DNA of 64,000 bases from Cafeteria roenbergensis (lineage: Eukaryota > Sar > Bigyra > Bicosoecida > Cafeteriaceae). The first letter of the stretch is position 1. Each line of letters starts with the position of its first letter. The position numbers and the translations under genes are program-made. A model generated the notes under the pieces. It worked only from the letters and a program-made list of their open reading frames with translations. It had not been told where the DNA came from and did no database searches. Where the stretch lies: NCBI GenBank assembly GCA_008330645.1, contig VLTN01000053.1:124001-188000 (forward strand), written 5' to 3'. Positions 19,701 to 29,103 of the stretch are shown piece after piece.

Positions 19701-21326
19701 CTCTGCCGCTTCGGTGCCCCCGGCCGCCCCAGCCGCCTTGGGCGGGCCGGCGGAGACGGACGCCCTCGCTTCCCGCCGCGCGCGCTGCCGCTGCCTGACA
19801 GCCGCCTTGACCGCCTGGTCCGACCTGGGCTCGCCCCCGCCGGCCTCGGCGCCGCCGGCCTCCGCGTCGCCCTCGCCCTCACTGTCAGGAGGGGTCTCGA
19901 CCCCCAGCCGCACCAGCTCCTGCTCGGCTGCCTTGAGAAAAATCTCCACAGGGTCTCCTCGAAGCTCCCCGCCAACGCTGCCGGGGGCCGGGTGCGTCTG
20001 CGGCGGCTGCAGCCTCGCCCACCGCTCCCACGGCCGCTCCGCCTCCGCAGCTGCTCGTCTCGCGTCGTACCGAGCCTTGGCCTCGCGGGTGAGGTGCGTG
20101 AGGTGGGCCTTCGCTTTGGACGCGACCGCCGCCGCGTCCGACCGCTGCCGCCGAGACTGCGCGGTATTGACAAGACCCACGCAGCGCTGGTACTCTGTGG
20201 CGGCGGCCCGCAGCGCCGCCCGCTCAGCGGCAGCCGTCGCGGCCTCCTCCGCCTCCTCCTTGGGGTGCGTGAAGGACGGCCGGCCGCCCAGCGCCCTAGC
20301 CGCCACGGCATCACGGCACCGGCTGCGAAGCCCAAGGATCCCGCCGGCGAGGACGGGTGAGCGGGCGGCGGCGGATACGAACTCGTCCACGGTCACCACG
20401 GCGTCGGGCACGCCCGACTGGCGCGCCAGCGCGGCCACCAACGAAGGGTCGCTCCCCCCGACAAGCGCAGCGCCCGGCCGGTCGGGGGCGTGAGCGACGG
20501 GGCCCGCCAGCGCTGCTGCAGCTCTGCCGTCAGCTCTGCCGTCAGCTCTGCCGTCAGCAGCTGAGGGCGCTGCCCCGGCGCCGGCAGCGCCGCGAGGGGA
20601 AGCGCCTCCCCTCCCACTGGCCCGCTCGTCTTGCTCTGGCGGTGTGGGGCCGCCGCCCTTCTCGAAGGCCTCCACGCTGAGAAGGAGGCGGAGGAACGCC
20701 TCCGCCAGGCCGGGCACCTCCTGCAGCGACTTGGCCCCGTAGGAGGCGCACAGCAGGTGGCGCAGGGCTGTGGCGGTGGCAACGCCGCGCCTGTGGCTGT
20801 CCACAAGGCCGAAGCAGAAGCGGACGAGCGCGCCCTCTTGCAGAGTGCAGAGGTTCCACACCACGGCGACGAATGCGGAGAGCGTCAGCGGCTCGGGCTC
20901 TGGAACCGGCCGCACTCCCAGCAGCCCAAGCAGCCGCGCAGCCAGAATCGGCGAGTAGTGGATGCCCAGTGCGCGCGCCGCGAACCGCCACGCCACGGTT
21001 CCCGTGGCGGCGGGCGACATGGCGGACGCAGACGCAAAGCAACGCCAAATGCCCGCGATGATGTTGATCGGCAGCCGCAACTCGAGGGCGAGGCGAATGG
21101 CAAGGATGACCTCGTCGGCCTTCACGCCTCGGAGTAGGGGCAGGAGGCGCGCCGCCTTGGGGCCGAGGTGCAGTTGCGTTCTGCGTCCCGTTGAGCTTCT
21201 CCACTCCCACGTGGCCACGCTCGGGCGCTCGAGCTCAATCGTCGCGGAGGGGGGCGCATCCTCGTCGCGCCCCGCAATGTCTGCGGCCCCCACCGCGTAC
21301 CGAGAGTCCCCGATGCCCATGCGCAA
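16728..21326 (-). CDS. Large protein with degenerate EF-hand region and acidic coiled coils
   Basis: 1532 residues in one open frame; the start is the ATG at 21326 or 21320. Residues 148-200 (SAFVAVVWNLCTLQEGALVRF, then CFGLVDSHRRG) resemble the calcineurin-B-like helix-loop-helix in which a Trp-Asn-Leu-Cys-Thr-Leu helix precedes an EF loop. Here the loop (Asp175, His177, Arg179, Gly180) lacks most calcium ligands. Residues 312-350 (VDEFVSAAARSPVL...RCRDAVAARALGG) resemble the second half of such modules. The rest is Ala/Glu/Arg-rich with an Asp tract, repeated ADGR units, AGAG dipeptides and a C-terminal coiled coil (EDRFERLQSEIDELAEALGN). I do not recognise the protein as a whole. A scaffold or cytoskeletal role would be a guess. 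Confidence 0.72.
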   Translation of the reverse strand: MRMGIGDSRYAVGAADIAGRDEDAPPSATIELERPSVATWEWRSSTGRRTQLHLGPKAARLLPLLRGVKADEVILAIRLALELRLPINIIAGIWRCFASASAMSPAATGTVAWRFAARALGIHYSPILAARLLGLLGVRPVPEPEPLTLSAFVAVVWNLCTLQEGALVRFCFGLVDSHRRGVATATALRHLLCASYGAKSLQEVPGLAEAFLRLLLSVEAFEKGGGPTPPEQDERASGRGGASPRGAAGAGAAPSAADGRADGRADGRAAAALAGPVAHAPDRPGAALVGGSDPSLVAALARQSGVPDAVVTVDEFVSAAARSPVLAGGILGLRSRCRDAVAARALGGRPSFTHPKEEAEEAATAAAERAALRAAATEYQRCVGLVNTAQSRRQRSDAAAVASKAKAHLTHLTREAKARYDARRAAAEAERPWERWARLQPPQTHPAPGSVGGELRGDPVEIFLKAAEQELVRLGVETPPDSEGEGDAEAGGAEAGGGEPRSDQAVKAAVRQRQRARREARASVSAGPPKAAGAAGGTEAAELALFRRNSSLGSVLSGAAAARKLKAEAARARRAEKSKAQTPHLAGTGYFGTGPGRKMLRAAELWTLMEHDRATRVTFARLCCESVADLLGWSAVAAATPAPDLASESASARDGQSLMHLPVVDPSNVAAALASGKASLDPPPQAFPRDRTVPFLPRPPTRGPATLAHPSPLEVRAMQVWYSMRPPGAARAARAALEERALAAAAAARSAAPLPSAAAGWGAGWPPADAEQGEEGLVGAGSDMAARRAMRRRARAARRAARAAIRIRLGGRSFELDGAVPGDAGDIAQAARVLSRGPTVRTARGHPAVARAPFGAGQSSAGQSAAQAEAEAKRARRRERRERRAAAAARQGPSRASQWPVDPSMPRVPLDAAALAQAAALGDEAVAVYPRVHPRLRLLAAWASNALPYIVPESLAQRVLTETSAVERTPVAAAMKAGSLQALKDWPGRYLRTPKDANGNDLGLRGTGLGDGTGASDLDASDGDDEGSTTSDDESEVGDVASADDSYDGESSGEEAEEGAAGPGKRAEARAAAAAAVDDDNDEGPADAAGSGRGGAKARAAEEGKADDDDDDDDDDDDADDDDDDEDDDEDDGATAASGAEELSDAQRFAIRFDDRFWFRQQEEKEAVAALGRAQKTERDVVLNARVMLTSGFVKADVEELAAQRGGASAREAKWPTMRSMLVDLRATVRWARPRAAMRLLEDGGVVPSRAAVARKRAAAEAALAAKGGGGQKPEGGRTVPGGPATAWPDTEPDGAAAGAGAGAGAGAGGDGGEVSEVEPVIDSAAEWGSLGRGVSARWVLAHLRHRQAAAVFEATRSLASSDPRRPPSEDVVALRREVWKMDKEAGAARAELESFLRDAADDEADRAEADARAKVGAKISSDVGLRDEVTLRAKKVKWLLDNWRELNPSAPESERPPPMSDARALRQARDEVLDIEGAKARQLAEDRFERLQSEIDELAEALGNLAQRAVGLANARFAARLAKAQASSKRA
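17935..18012 (-). repeat. Asp-encoding trinucleotide tract
   Basis: Runs of GTC and ATC on the plus strand read as Asp codons (GAC, GAT) on the minus strand, giving a tract of about 25 nearly pure Asp/Glu residues inside the EF-hand-like protein. Confidence 0.85.
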
Positions 21327-21693
21327 CGCTGGCTGAGCCGCGCTGTCGCTCGCCCGTTGTGCTGCGCGCGCTCCCCGGCCGACGCAGCCACGCCCCGGCC
21401 CGTTCCGGAGCCCCAGAGCGCTTCCTGGCGACGCGATGCAGCGCCCTCCCGGCGCGGGGCGGGTAGGAGTGCGAGCAACACCTGGTTGGGGCGAATCGAG
21501 AGGGCTGCTTGGCGCGTTAAAACTAGCCTTTCAATTGCAGAGCGACCCAAGGCCGGACTTGAGCGCGACTCAGATGCGCCGCGACTGCCGGGGGCGGAGC
21601 TGAGCGCACGCCACCGCGGCTGGCAGCGACCGGGGATTGCGGCACGGGGCCAACTGAAAATGTCTGTGGCCTTCTTTTCTCGAACCTTGACGG
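21327..21693. other. Intergenic spacer
   Basis: 367 bp between the start of the EF-hand-like gene and the stop of the class I methyltransferase gene, both minus strand. It includes an AT-richer patch near 21515-21545 (GTTAAAACTAGCCTTTCAAT) that may be promoter sequence. No gene seen. Confidence 0.5.
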
Positions 21694-22668
21694 TCAAGCA
21701 CGCTCGACCATGATCGCAAACAGGGGCCACTCAACGACCACAGGCCGGTCGCCAAACGCCGCATCCAGTGAGCGCCGTGCGGCGGCTATGGGGTCGGGCG
21801 CGTCGGGTTGCTCGCGCTTGAAGGTCTTGTACGCGGACCAGGTGGACAAGTAGCCCGCCAGCGCAGCCACGGACATTTCGCGGCGGATGCTCAAGTCCTC
21901 GTCTCGCCAGCAGCGCGTGAACAGGACCTCGCTGGAATCACCGCCGGTCGACCTTGCGCCGCCGTCGCTGGGCGTCGCAGAATCGTCCCACTCGGCCACC
22001 TGCGCGGCGCGAGGTTCCAGTCCCACGTAGTGGGAGTCGATGTGTCCGCGCCGCTCGTCCCAGTGGACGCCCAGGTCGTCCTTGTACAGCTTGCGCACGG
22101 CAGCGTTCGCAACCTCCTCGGCCCTGGCAGCCGAACTGGCACCATCGGCGCCAAAGGAGCCCTCGGCCGCGTGAAGCACGCAGTTGCCATAGCCCACGAG
22201 CGCGACCACACCGCCCGGCCGAAGCGCCCGCGCAGCAGACGCGTACACCCCAGGCCGCTCGGCGCTCTCGCCGTGCAGCTGAAACCAGTGCGCTGCCTGA
22301 AATGCGACGACAAGGTCCGCGGATCCTGCGGGAACGCCGCCGCCCGTCTCGATTGCCTCGGCTCCGACCTGTCGCAGGGTCACTCGCGATTTCGCGTCGG
22401 CCGGCAGGGCCGCTCTGGCTGCCTCCAGCTGGCCCGCCGACGGCTCGAGAGCCACAACGCGTTCAAAGTGCTCGAGCAGGCCGGGGAGCGCCTGCCCGGT
22501 CCCCGTGCCAAGGTCGACGGCGAGGCTGCGCGGGCCGGAACGCACCGCGTCCGCAAGCCGTGCAAACAGCTCCGTCGGGTACGTGGGCCTGTGGGCCGCG
22601 TACTCTGCTCCGTGTTGGAACAGCTTGTGCGCCGCCACGCGCTCGATGGCGGCGGCAGCTGCAGCCAT
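21694..22668 (-). CDS. Class I SAM-dependent methyltransferase (Methyltransf_11/CRG1-like)
   Basis: 324 residues from the ATG at 22668; an ATG 14 codons upstream opens an Arg/Pro-rich extension and is less likely. The SAM-binding fold is visible: LAVDLGTGTGQALPGL (about 49-64, motif I), VVALEPSAGQLEAAR (acidic loop end of strand 2), DLVVAFQAAHWF (motif post-II), and LRPGGVVALVGYGN (motif III). The N-terminal FQHGAEYAAHRPTYP is typical of the yeast CRG1/TMT1 and plant homologues that methylate small acids. The C-terminus (LSIRREMSVAALAGYLSTWSA) also matches that group. The substrate cannot be read from sequence. It is divergent from paralogue C with a 245-bp spacer. Confidence 0.87.
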   Translation of the reverse strand: MAAAAAAIERVAAHKLFQHGAEYAAHRPTYPTELFARLADAVRSGPRSLAVDLGTGTGQALPGLLEHFERVVALEPSAGQLEAARAALPADAKSRVTLRQVGAEAIETGGGVPAGSADLVVAFQAAHWFQLHGESAERPGVYASAARALRPGGVVALVGYGNCVLHAAEGSFGADGASSAARAEEVANAAVRKLYKDDLGVHWDERRGHIDSHYVGLEPRAAQVAEWDDSATPSDGGARSTGGDSSEVLFTRCWRDEDLSIRREMSVAALAGYLSTWSAYKTFKREQPDAPDPIAAARRSLDAAFGDRPVVVEWPLFAIMVERA

Positions 22669-22913
22669 GGCCCCCCCGGGCCGGTGCTCGCGCGGTTCCC
22701 GGAGCCGCACTCGAGCAGGCAGAGCCCGTGCGCAACCCTAACCTCGGCTGGCGTGGAAGGCCAAGACCGCACCCGCACCAAGAGCGAGGCGATCCGGCCT
22801 CGTCGCGCCCCTCCGTTGCCAGCAGCATTGGTCGCGTTGCTGTCGGTCTTGGGAGGCCCGACCGTGGCGACCCCGCATTCCGAGCCGCGAGCGGCCGAGC
22901 GTGCGCTGCTGCA

Positions 22914-25672
22914 ATGGCAGCCGCAGGGTCTGGGCTCGCCCACGCCGACCTGACGGAGTACCTGGCTTCGCTCAGCAGGCAGCTGCCGGATGAGGCCAGT
23001 GTTATGGACCGAGCGTTCGCGCTCGGGGTAGGAACGCGGGAGCTTTTCGACACCATCCGCGACACCGAAAAGACGCTTGAGCTGTACGCGTCCCTTGGAA
23101 GCTCCAACATCAAGGTGTCAGCATGGCAGCGGCACAAGCACGATGTCGTGCTGGATCCCAGCCGGATGCCGCTGAGCAAGGACAAGTCGGAGGCCGTGAA
23201 GCTGTCCCACAAGGGGTTCGCGGTGTTCCAGCGGCTCGTGCAGCGCTACCGGAGCGACGGCCAAGGGGTGCCGTACCTGGTGTCCTCTGTGGAGTATTTG
23301 TGTCTGCACGACGAGGAGGTGGCAGTCCCTCGGCTGTTCGTCCTCTTCCGCATCTCTCAGACACCCACGCAGCAGTACGGCGAGATCATGCAGCTGCATG
23401 AGTACCTCACCTTCTACAGAGGTGAGCCGCGCCGCCGCGAGGGCGATGCGCGGCGATCGGCCGAGCCTACCTGCCCACTCGTTCCCAGTAGCAGCTCGTA
23501 GGCGCCCCTCTCACCACCGTGGGCCTCGCGACCCCTCGCCCCCCCCTCCCCCCCCGTGCCCCCGCAGCTGGCCGCACCGTGCCCCCTGGCGTTACCGGGC
23601 CCGAGAAGAGCCCCTTCCTGCTGGCAGAGCACACGTCCCTCGGCCGCACGGTGGTCAACTACAAGCCAGCCATCGAGTACGCCGGCTCGAAGCCCATCTT
23701 GCACCAGCTCATCAAGCGGATCGCTATCCCAAGCATGGAGGCAGCCTTCGCGGACTGGATCAAGGCGCTCGGTCCGCTGGCGGCACGCTTTGCCCAGGAG
23801 CTCATGCGCAGAGCCCGCGCCAAGGCCAAGGCACAAGCGGCCAAGCTCGAGGAAGAGGCCAAGAGTTGGAGGGCCACCACCGATAGGCTCGGAACATCCC
23901 CGACGCCGGCTGACGACGCAAAGGCAGAGGCTGGCGCCAAGGCCGAGCCGGGCGGGGGCGCCGCGGCGGGCCAAAGGGGGCACGCTCGGTCCGGCAGCGG
24001 CGGCAGCGTTGGCAGCGGCGGCAGCGGCGGCAGCGGCGCGGCAGGGGCTGCCGCAGCGTCAGCAGCGGGTGCCGGTTCTGGTTCCGGCTCCGGGTCGGGG
24101 GCTCAGAGCCCAGCGGGAGCCGATGCAGCAGCGGCTGACGGGAGCGGCAGCCCGGGAGCAAGCAAGCCGCTGCAGGGGAAACAGCTGTTCATGGAGACGG
24201 TTGCGATGGCCTCCACGCTGGCCCACAAGGCGGTCAAGCACTCCAGGGAGACGTCGGCGATGGGCCAGGACATGCGGAGGCTGGAGGCGCGCGCCGCCGC
24301 GCTGCGGGAGGAGGCCGAGGTCGCGCAGCGAGACATCCGCCGCACCGTCCACAAGTACGTGAACGGGCAGGATATGACGCCTGCGGGCATGGCCCGCGCC
24401 GCGAAGCAGCGGAAGGAGCTGCAGGAGCAGGAGGCCGCTGCCCAGGAGGCGCGTGAGGCGGAGGGCGCGCGTGAGGCGGAGCGCAGGGCGGAGATGGAGG
24501 CTGCGCTCGGCGGTGCGGTGTTCACGGCGGACGAGGACACGGGCCGGTTCGGGCTCCTCGACGAGTACGCAATCGAGGGCTCTGCTGCCGAGGAGAGCCG
24601 CGGCACGTGCCAGTGGGGCGTCCCTCACGTTGACGACGAGGAGCTGACGGGGAGGTTTTGGTCAGAGTCGTGGGCGCGCGACTGCAGCATCTGGCCGGGC
24701 GCTGTGGAGGGCGACCCCCAGGCCACGCTGTTCGGCTTCCTGCTCAGCACGCTTGGCGGCAAGCCCGCTGCGAAGGCGAGCAAGGCAGCGGCCGGCGAGC
24801 CGGCGGATGCGGCGGAGGCCGTGTTGGACGCGACCCCAGACGGCCCGGCAGCCGGCGGCGGCGACGGGGCGGAGGGCGAGGCGGAAAGCTCCGCAGGAGA
24901 TCCAGCCGACGCGCCCGCGAGCACGCTAGACGCCATAGCGGGCTCCGTGGCCCAGCAGCGACCAGGCGAGGCCGAGGAGCCCCACGAGCCGCGGCCCGCC
25001 ATCGACGGCCGCAGCGCGGCGGAGCGGCAGAAGGCCCTCCTCGCCGCCATTGTGGGCCGCGTCTCGGCCGCGCTGCCCTTCGGCATGGCTCCCGGGACCA
25101 AGAAACAGGCACGGGCGGACGGACTTACGGTGGACACTGAGGCCGCGGATGACGCCGCGGACACCGTTCCTTCTGTGGGACGCGTTCACCCCCCGTCCTC
25201 CGGCCGCTCCCGTTCGACGCCAACGCCCCTCGCGGCGGCGCAGCATCAGACCGAGGCGCAGGCCCCGCCGCCCGCGGTCACCGTGGGTGTGGCCGGCCGC
25301 GCCACCACGGCCGCCGACCTGGCTCGCCTTCTCGACGCCGTGGACGTCCTGCCGCCCCCGAAGCGCCGGCCGCAGCCGGCAGGCGCCGCGCCCAGCGGCA
25401 GCGTGCTTCCCGACGCGACCCCCCCGCGCAAGGTCTCAGGCGCCTCGGGGTATGCTTCAGGGTACGCGTCCGGATACGGGACCGATGTGGAGCGCTCGCG
25501 GGAGTTCATGTCGCTGCCCCACGACACCGTGCAGCCGCCACGGTCCGCGTCCAAGGGGCCCTCGAAGGCGCGCCAACCCGTCGACCCTGCCGACATGGCC
25601 GTTGCGGACATGCCCGCGCTGAGGGCGAGAGGCGAGTGCACGCCGGCCGACGCCCCGTGCGCAGTCATGTGA
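22914..25672 (+). CDS. VASt/START-like CaaX protein C (family of three)
   Basis: Two exons, 22914-23421 and 23568-25672 (146-nt intron), give 870 residues. Residues about 45-240 carry the clearest lipid-transfer-like pattern: RELFDTIRDTEKTLELYASLG, then NIKVSAW and DPSRMPLSK, then LFVLFRISQTP, QLHEYLTFYRAG, LLAEHTSLGRTVVNY and a C-terminal amphipathic helix AFADWIKALGPLAARF. This order resembles VASt domains, which bind sterol in LAM/Aster proteins. A Lys/Ala helix, a Gly/Ser linker and a coiled coil follow. The family motif is SESWARDCSIWPGA (about 533-546), then ALLAAIVGR, a Ser/Pro tail with repeated ASGY units, and the CAVM CaaX terminus. There is no membrane helix, unlike LAM/Aster proteins, so farnesylation would replace it. 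Function is inferred, not shown. Confidence 0.82.
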
Positions 25673-25962
25673 CAGCGTCCCGGCGCGGGGAGCCGTCATT
25701 GGGTTCGTGTTTGCGAGTGCGTACGAGCTTCGTGCAATGCTTGTGGGTGCGCGTCGGCTTGCTGAACGCAAAAACACTATTTGCAAGCTGGCAGCGGGTT
25801 CCCCGGCCACGCAAGCGACGGGGGCGCGAGGTCGCCAGCTGTAACACAACAAGCGCCGGCCAATCAGAGCGCGTCCCGCAGAGGCCAGGCGCACGAGGCA
25901 GCGGCGGCTTGCGCGTGCGCATTTGACGTAGGAAGCGCGCATGGGCTGTGGGGCCAGCTCGC

Positions 25963-28900
25963 CTAGCCGAGGAAGCCGAGTCCGCTCGAGGCCACGGTGC
26001 CTCCCAGCGAGGGCAGCAGCGGGGCCGAGGAGGTGGACGCGCCCCGCGACCGGCTCCTGGCCGCAACGGCCCTCTCGCGGCGGGAGGCGGCTTCCGACCA
26101 GAGCCGCTGCTTGCGCAGCTGCGGCGCCACGTGCTCGGCGAACTCGCGGGCCGCTGGGCCCACTGCCGCGAAGCTTCCCGCCGAGGCGCTGCCTGCCGTC
26201 ATCGGGACCGCGCCGTGCCGCGCCCGCACGGGCGAAGCCGCCATGGCCGCCGGGTGGCGGCCCCGAGGCCCCTGCGGCCCGATGGCCCGGCCTGGGCCCG
26301 ATGCCGTGGGTGTGTGAAGCACGGGGTTGGGAGGGGCGGCGCGGTCCGGAGTGAGCCCCCAGCCGAGCGCGGGGCTGCCCGAGCGGCGGCCGTCTCCGGA
26401 TCCAGCGCCGCTCCCGGCGCGGAGGGAGGGAGAGGGCGGGACGTCGGCCGCCTGGTGGGGCAGCAGGATGCCCGTGCCGCTGAGGCTGCCGCGGCGGCGC
26501 ATCCTGCGGCGGGAAGCGCTCCTGGCTGTGGCAGCGCGGGTGGCGAGCACCGTCTGCGCGCCGCCCACGCTGGCTAGCGAGTCCTCCCGCATGCTCCGCT
26601 CCGCACGCCTGCGCTGCAGGGGAGACGTCGGCGGGCGCGACGACAAGTCTTCCACTCGCGGCACAGCCGGCTCACGAAACCGCCGGTCGGCAGTGAAGGA
26701 GGAGTACAGAGGCTTGAGCTCGTCGGGGTCGGTGCGCCACTGCTTGCCCGTCTCGTCCAGGCCGGGGTTGCTAAAGGCTCGCTCTTCAGCCTGGCGGTGC
26801 TCGATCACAGCGGTGGTCCAGCGCTGGACGGTGAAACGGGCGGACGCGTCGAGCGGGCCGGAGCCGGCCATGCCGCCGCTCTCGCGGAAGGCCTGCCAGT
26901 GGTCCACCTTGGAAGGGGGCGCGGGCAGGGCCGCGTCTCTGCCGCGGCGCACTTCGGGCCTGTCCTGGTGGCGGATCGTGCGCCGCTTGAAGGGGTCGTC
27001 GGCGACGATGGCGTGGTCGTCGTCCTCCCGACGAAGGCCGTCCGCCACGATGGGGCGGCGAGTGGAGGCGTCGAGTCGCCTTCCCGCCGCCCCGGCCACG
27101 GTGGACGAGGCAGTGGCGCGCATCGCACCGGCACCGCCCCTGCTGAGCTCACCGCCCTCCCAGGGCGTGGGCACGTTGGTCTTGTGCTCCTGGACCTCGA
27201 ACCAGCCGCGGCCCTCGCGGCCGACCGTCTGCTCAAACGACGGCAGGGGCTTGGGGTGGACTCCCAGCGCCTCGGGGGGCGCGAAGCGGCGGCCGTCCTC
27301 CGCCTGCCTGGCCTTCCGCCGGCGCTGCAGCTGGGAGCGGGTCGCTGACGCCTCCGCCACACCCCCGGTGCGCCGCGGGTGGCCTCCCGTCTCCCAAAAC
27401 TCCCCGTCCTCCGAGCGCGGCGACACCCGCTCGTCCAGGCCGAACTCCCGCTCCCCCACCCCCGAGGCCGCCAGGGCCGCCCTCGTCGTCTCCTTGCGCC
27501 GCTCGCGCAGCATCAGCCGCCGGCTGGCATAGTTGGCCCTGTCAGTGCGCGTCGGGTCTGCAAATGGCTTCGCGCGCTCCTCCACGCTGCCCAGCGACTC
27601 CTCGTCGGCGTCGCGGGCCCGAGAGCGCGAGCTCGGCAGCGCTGACTGGGAGCGAGATCCGCGCAGGGAGGCGGCGCCGCCTCCGCCCGGCGCCTGCCCG
27701 CGCCTGGCACGGAGGGTGCGCTCGCGAAGCGCAAGCAGGGCGTCGTCGCCCCCCGCCCCGCCCCCGCCCAGCGCGTTCGCTCTGTCGACAGCCTCCAGGT
27801 TGACAACAGTCTTGGGCACCGTCGCGACGGCAGCGGGGCGGCGAACGGCCTTAGCTGCCCGCCGCGCTGCCTCCAGCGCGTCGTCGGCCCCGCCTGGGCG
27901 CCCGCCCGCCGCCCCCTCCGACTCGTCCCCAGGCACGCCGTCCGCCGCCAAGCGCAGTGCTGTGGCTGCAAGCGCGTCGATACTGGCTCCGCCGCCGCGC
28001 CCCCCGTCGGCGGCAACGGCAGCACCTGCAGCACCAGCAGCAGGGTCCCCCACCCTCCCCACTCCACCGCCGTCCTCCCCGCCCGCCCCGGCCGCGCTTC
28101 TCATCCGCAGAGTGCGCTTTGCCGCGGCCAGGGCCGCCGCTTCGTTGGCCCGGTCTGCTCGCGCGGCAGCATCCGTCGCGGCTCGGAGTCTGGCCTCTGC
28201 AGCCCCCCTGATCTGCACTCCGCCCCCGAACGAGTCGTCGAGCGCCACCGTGTCCCGAAGGCGGCGCAGCTGCAGCAGGCGGCGCCGCGACGCGGACCCC
28301 ACCGCAGCGGCCAGGCCTCTGCTCGCAGCGTACTCGGGCTCGTCCTCCGCGGCCGCCAGGGCCCCGCCGGGGCCCGCGGTCGCGAAGGGGGGGCTGACCA
28401 CCGCCGGCCGCGTCGACGTCCGGGCGGGCGTGGGGCGGGCGTCGGAACCGGCGTCGCTGACGCGCGGGCGAGCTGAGGCCGCGGGGGCGCCGTCGGCACC
28501 CAGGCTGGGCATGTCAGCGCGGCGCCTCTGCTGCAGCAGCTCGGTGCGCGTGGCATGCTTGGGCTTGCGGCTCCACTGGGCGGGCATGAGCGGCCTGCCC
28601 TGCGAGTTGTAGTACCGAGGCACCTGGGGGTGCTCTCCGGGGTCCACGAGCCGGGGCCCGGCGCCCTCCGCTGGGCCAGCGGCCAGGGTGGCCGTGGTCT
28701 GACCGGAGGGCCGGATTGTGCCAGCGCCTGGCGCCGCAAACGTGCGCCACCCCGCCGAGGCGGACAGGGACTGCACCGTGTCCGCAAGCGGCGCCGTGCC
28801 TGCAAGCGCGCCGTGGTGCAGCTTGCCCGCGACACCGCTGCGCTTCTTCCGCCCCGTGCCCGCTCGGCCAGCCGGAAGCTGTCGCCCCTCAATGTCGAAC

Positions 28901-29103
28901 GCGGGGGGCTGATGGCCGCGCAGTTGCGCCGCAGCGGCCAGCACCTCTGCGCTGGCGGCCACTGCCCCACTCGCTCCGTCCGGCCGGGCGCTGTCGACAG
29001 AGTCAATGGGCCTGCTCTGCACAGCCCAGTCCTGCTCACCAAGCGGGTGGCGCGCGTCCGCATCGGCAAAGCCAGTCCGTGTCGCTGTCCGCGACGAGCT
29101 CAT
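25963..29103 (-). CDS. Large disordered Arg/Ala-rich protein, unknown
   Basis: 1046 residues if it begins at the ATG at 29103 (MSSSRTATRTGFADADARHP); the frame is open for another 117 codons upstream but that part looks non-coding. I do not recognise it. It is rich in Arg, Ala, Ser and Pro, with short ordered patches: VPRYYNSQGRPLMPAQWSRK followed by HATRTELLQQRRR; DPTRTDRANYASRRLMLRER; and KVDHWQAFRESGG with FTVQRWTTAVIEHRQAEERA. The last ends with LKPLYSSFTADRRF. Such repeated Arg-rich helices resemble protist ciliary or cortical proteins, but no family match is claimed. A splice acceptor just upstream of the ATG (ending GGCAG) leaves open an additional 5' exon. Its 3' end converges on paralogue C. 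Confidence 0.65.
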   Translation of the reverse strand: MSSSRTATRTGFADADARHPLGEQDWAVQSRPIDSVDSARPDGASGAVAASAEVLAAAAQLRGHQPPAFDIEGRQLPAGRAGTGRKKRSGVAGKLHHGALAGTAPLADTVQSLSASAGWRTFAAPGAGTIRPSGQTTATLAAGPAEGAGPRLVDPGEHPQVPRYYNSQGRPLMPAQWSRKPKHATRTELLQQRRRADMPSLGADGAPAASARPRVSDAGSDARPTPARTSTRPAVVSPPFATAGPGGALAAAEDEPEYAASRGLAAAVGSASRRRLLQLRRLRDTVALDDSFGGGVQIRGAAEARLRAATDAAARADRANEAAALAAAKRTLRMRSAAGAGGEDGGGVGRVGDPAAGAAGAAVAADGGRGGGASIDALAATALRLAADGVPGDESEGAAGGRPGGADDALEAARRAAKAVRRPAAVATVPKTVVNLEAVDRANALGGGGAGGDDALLALRERTLRARRGQAPGGGGAASLRGSRSQSALPSSRSRARDADEESLGSVEERAKPFADPTRTDRANYASRRLMLRERRKETTRAALAASGVGEREFGLDERVSPRSEDGEFWETGGHPRRTGGVAEASATRSQLQRRRKARQAEDGRRFAPPEALGVHPKPLPSFEQTVGREGRGWFEVQEHKTNVPTPWEGGELSRGGAGAMRATASSTVAGAAGRRLDASTRRPIVADGLRREDDDHAIVADDPFKRRTIRHQDRPEVRRGRDAALPAPPSKVDHWQAFRESGGMAGSGPLDASARFTVQRWTTAVIEHRQAEERAFSNPGLDETGKQWRTDPDELKPLYSSFTADRRFREPAVPRVEDLSSRPPTSPLQRRRAERSMREDSLASVGGAQTVLATRAATARSASRRRMRRRGSLSGTGILLPHQAADVPPSPSLRAGSGAGSGDGRRSGSPALGWGLTPDRAAPPNPVLHTPTASGPGRAIGPQGPRGRHPAAMAASPVRARHGAVPMTAGSASAGSFAAVGPAAREFAEHVAPQLRKQRLWSEAASRRERAVAARSRSRGASTSSAPLLPSLGGTVASSGLGFLG

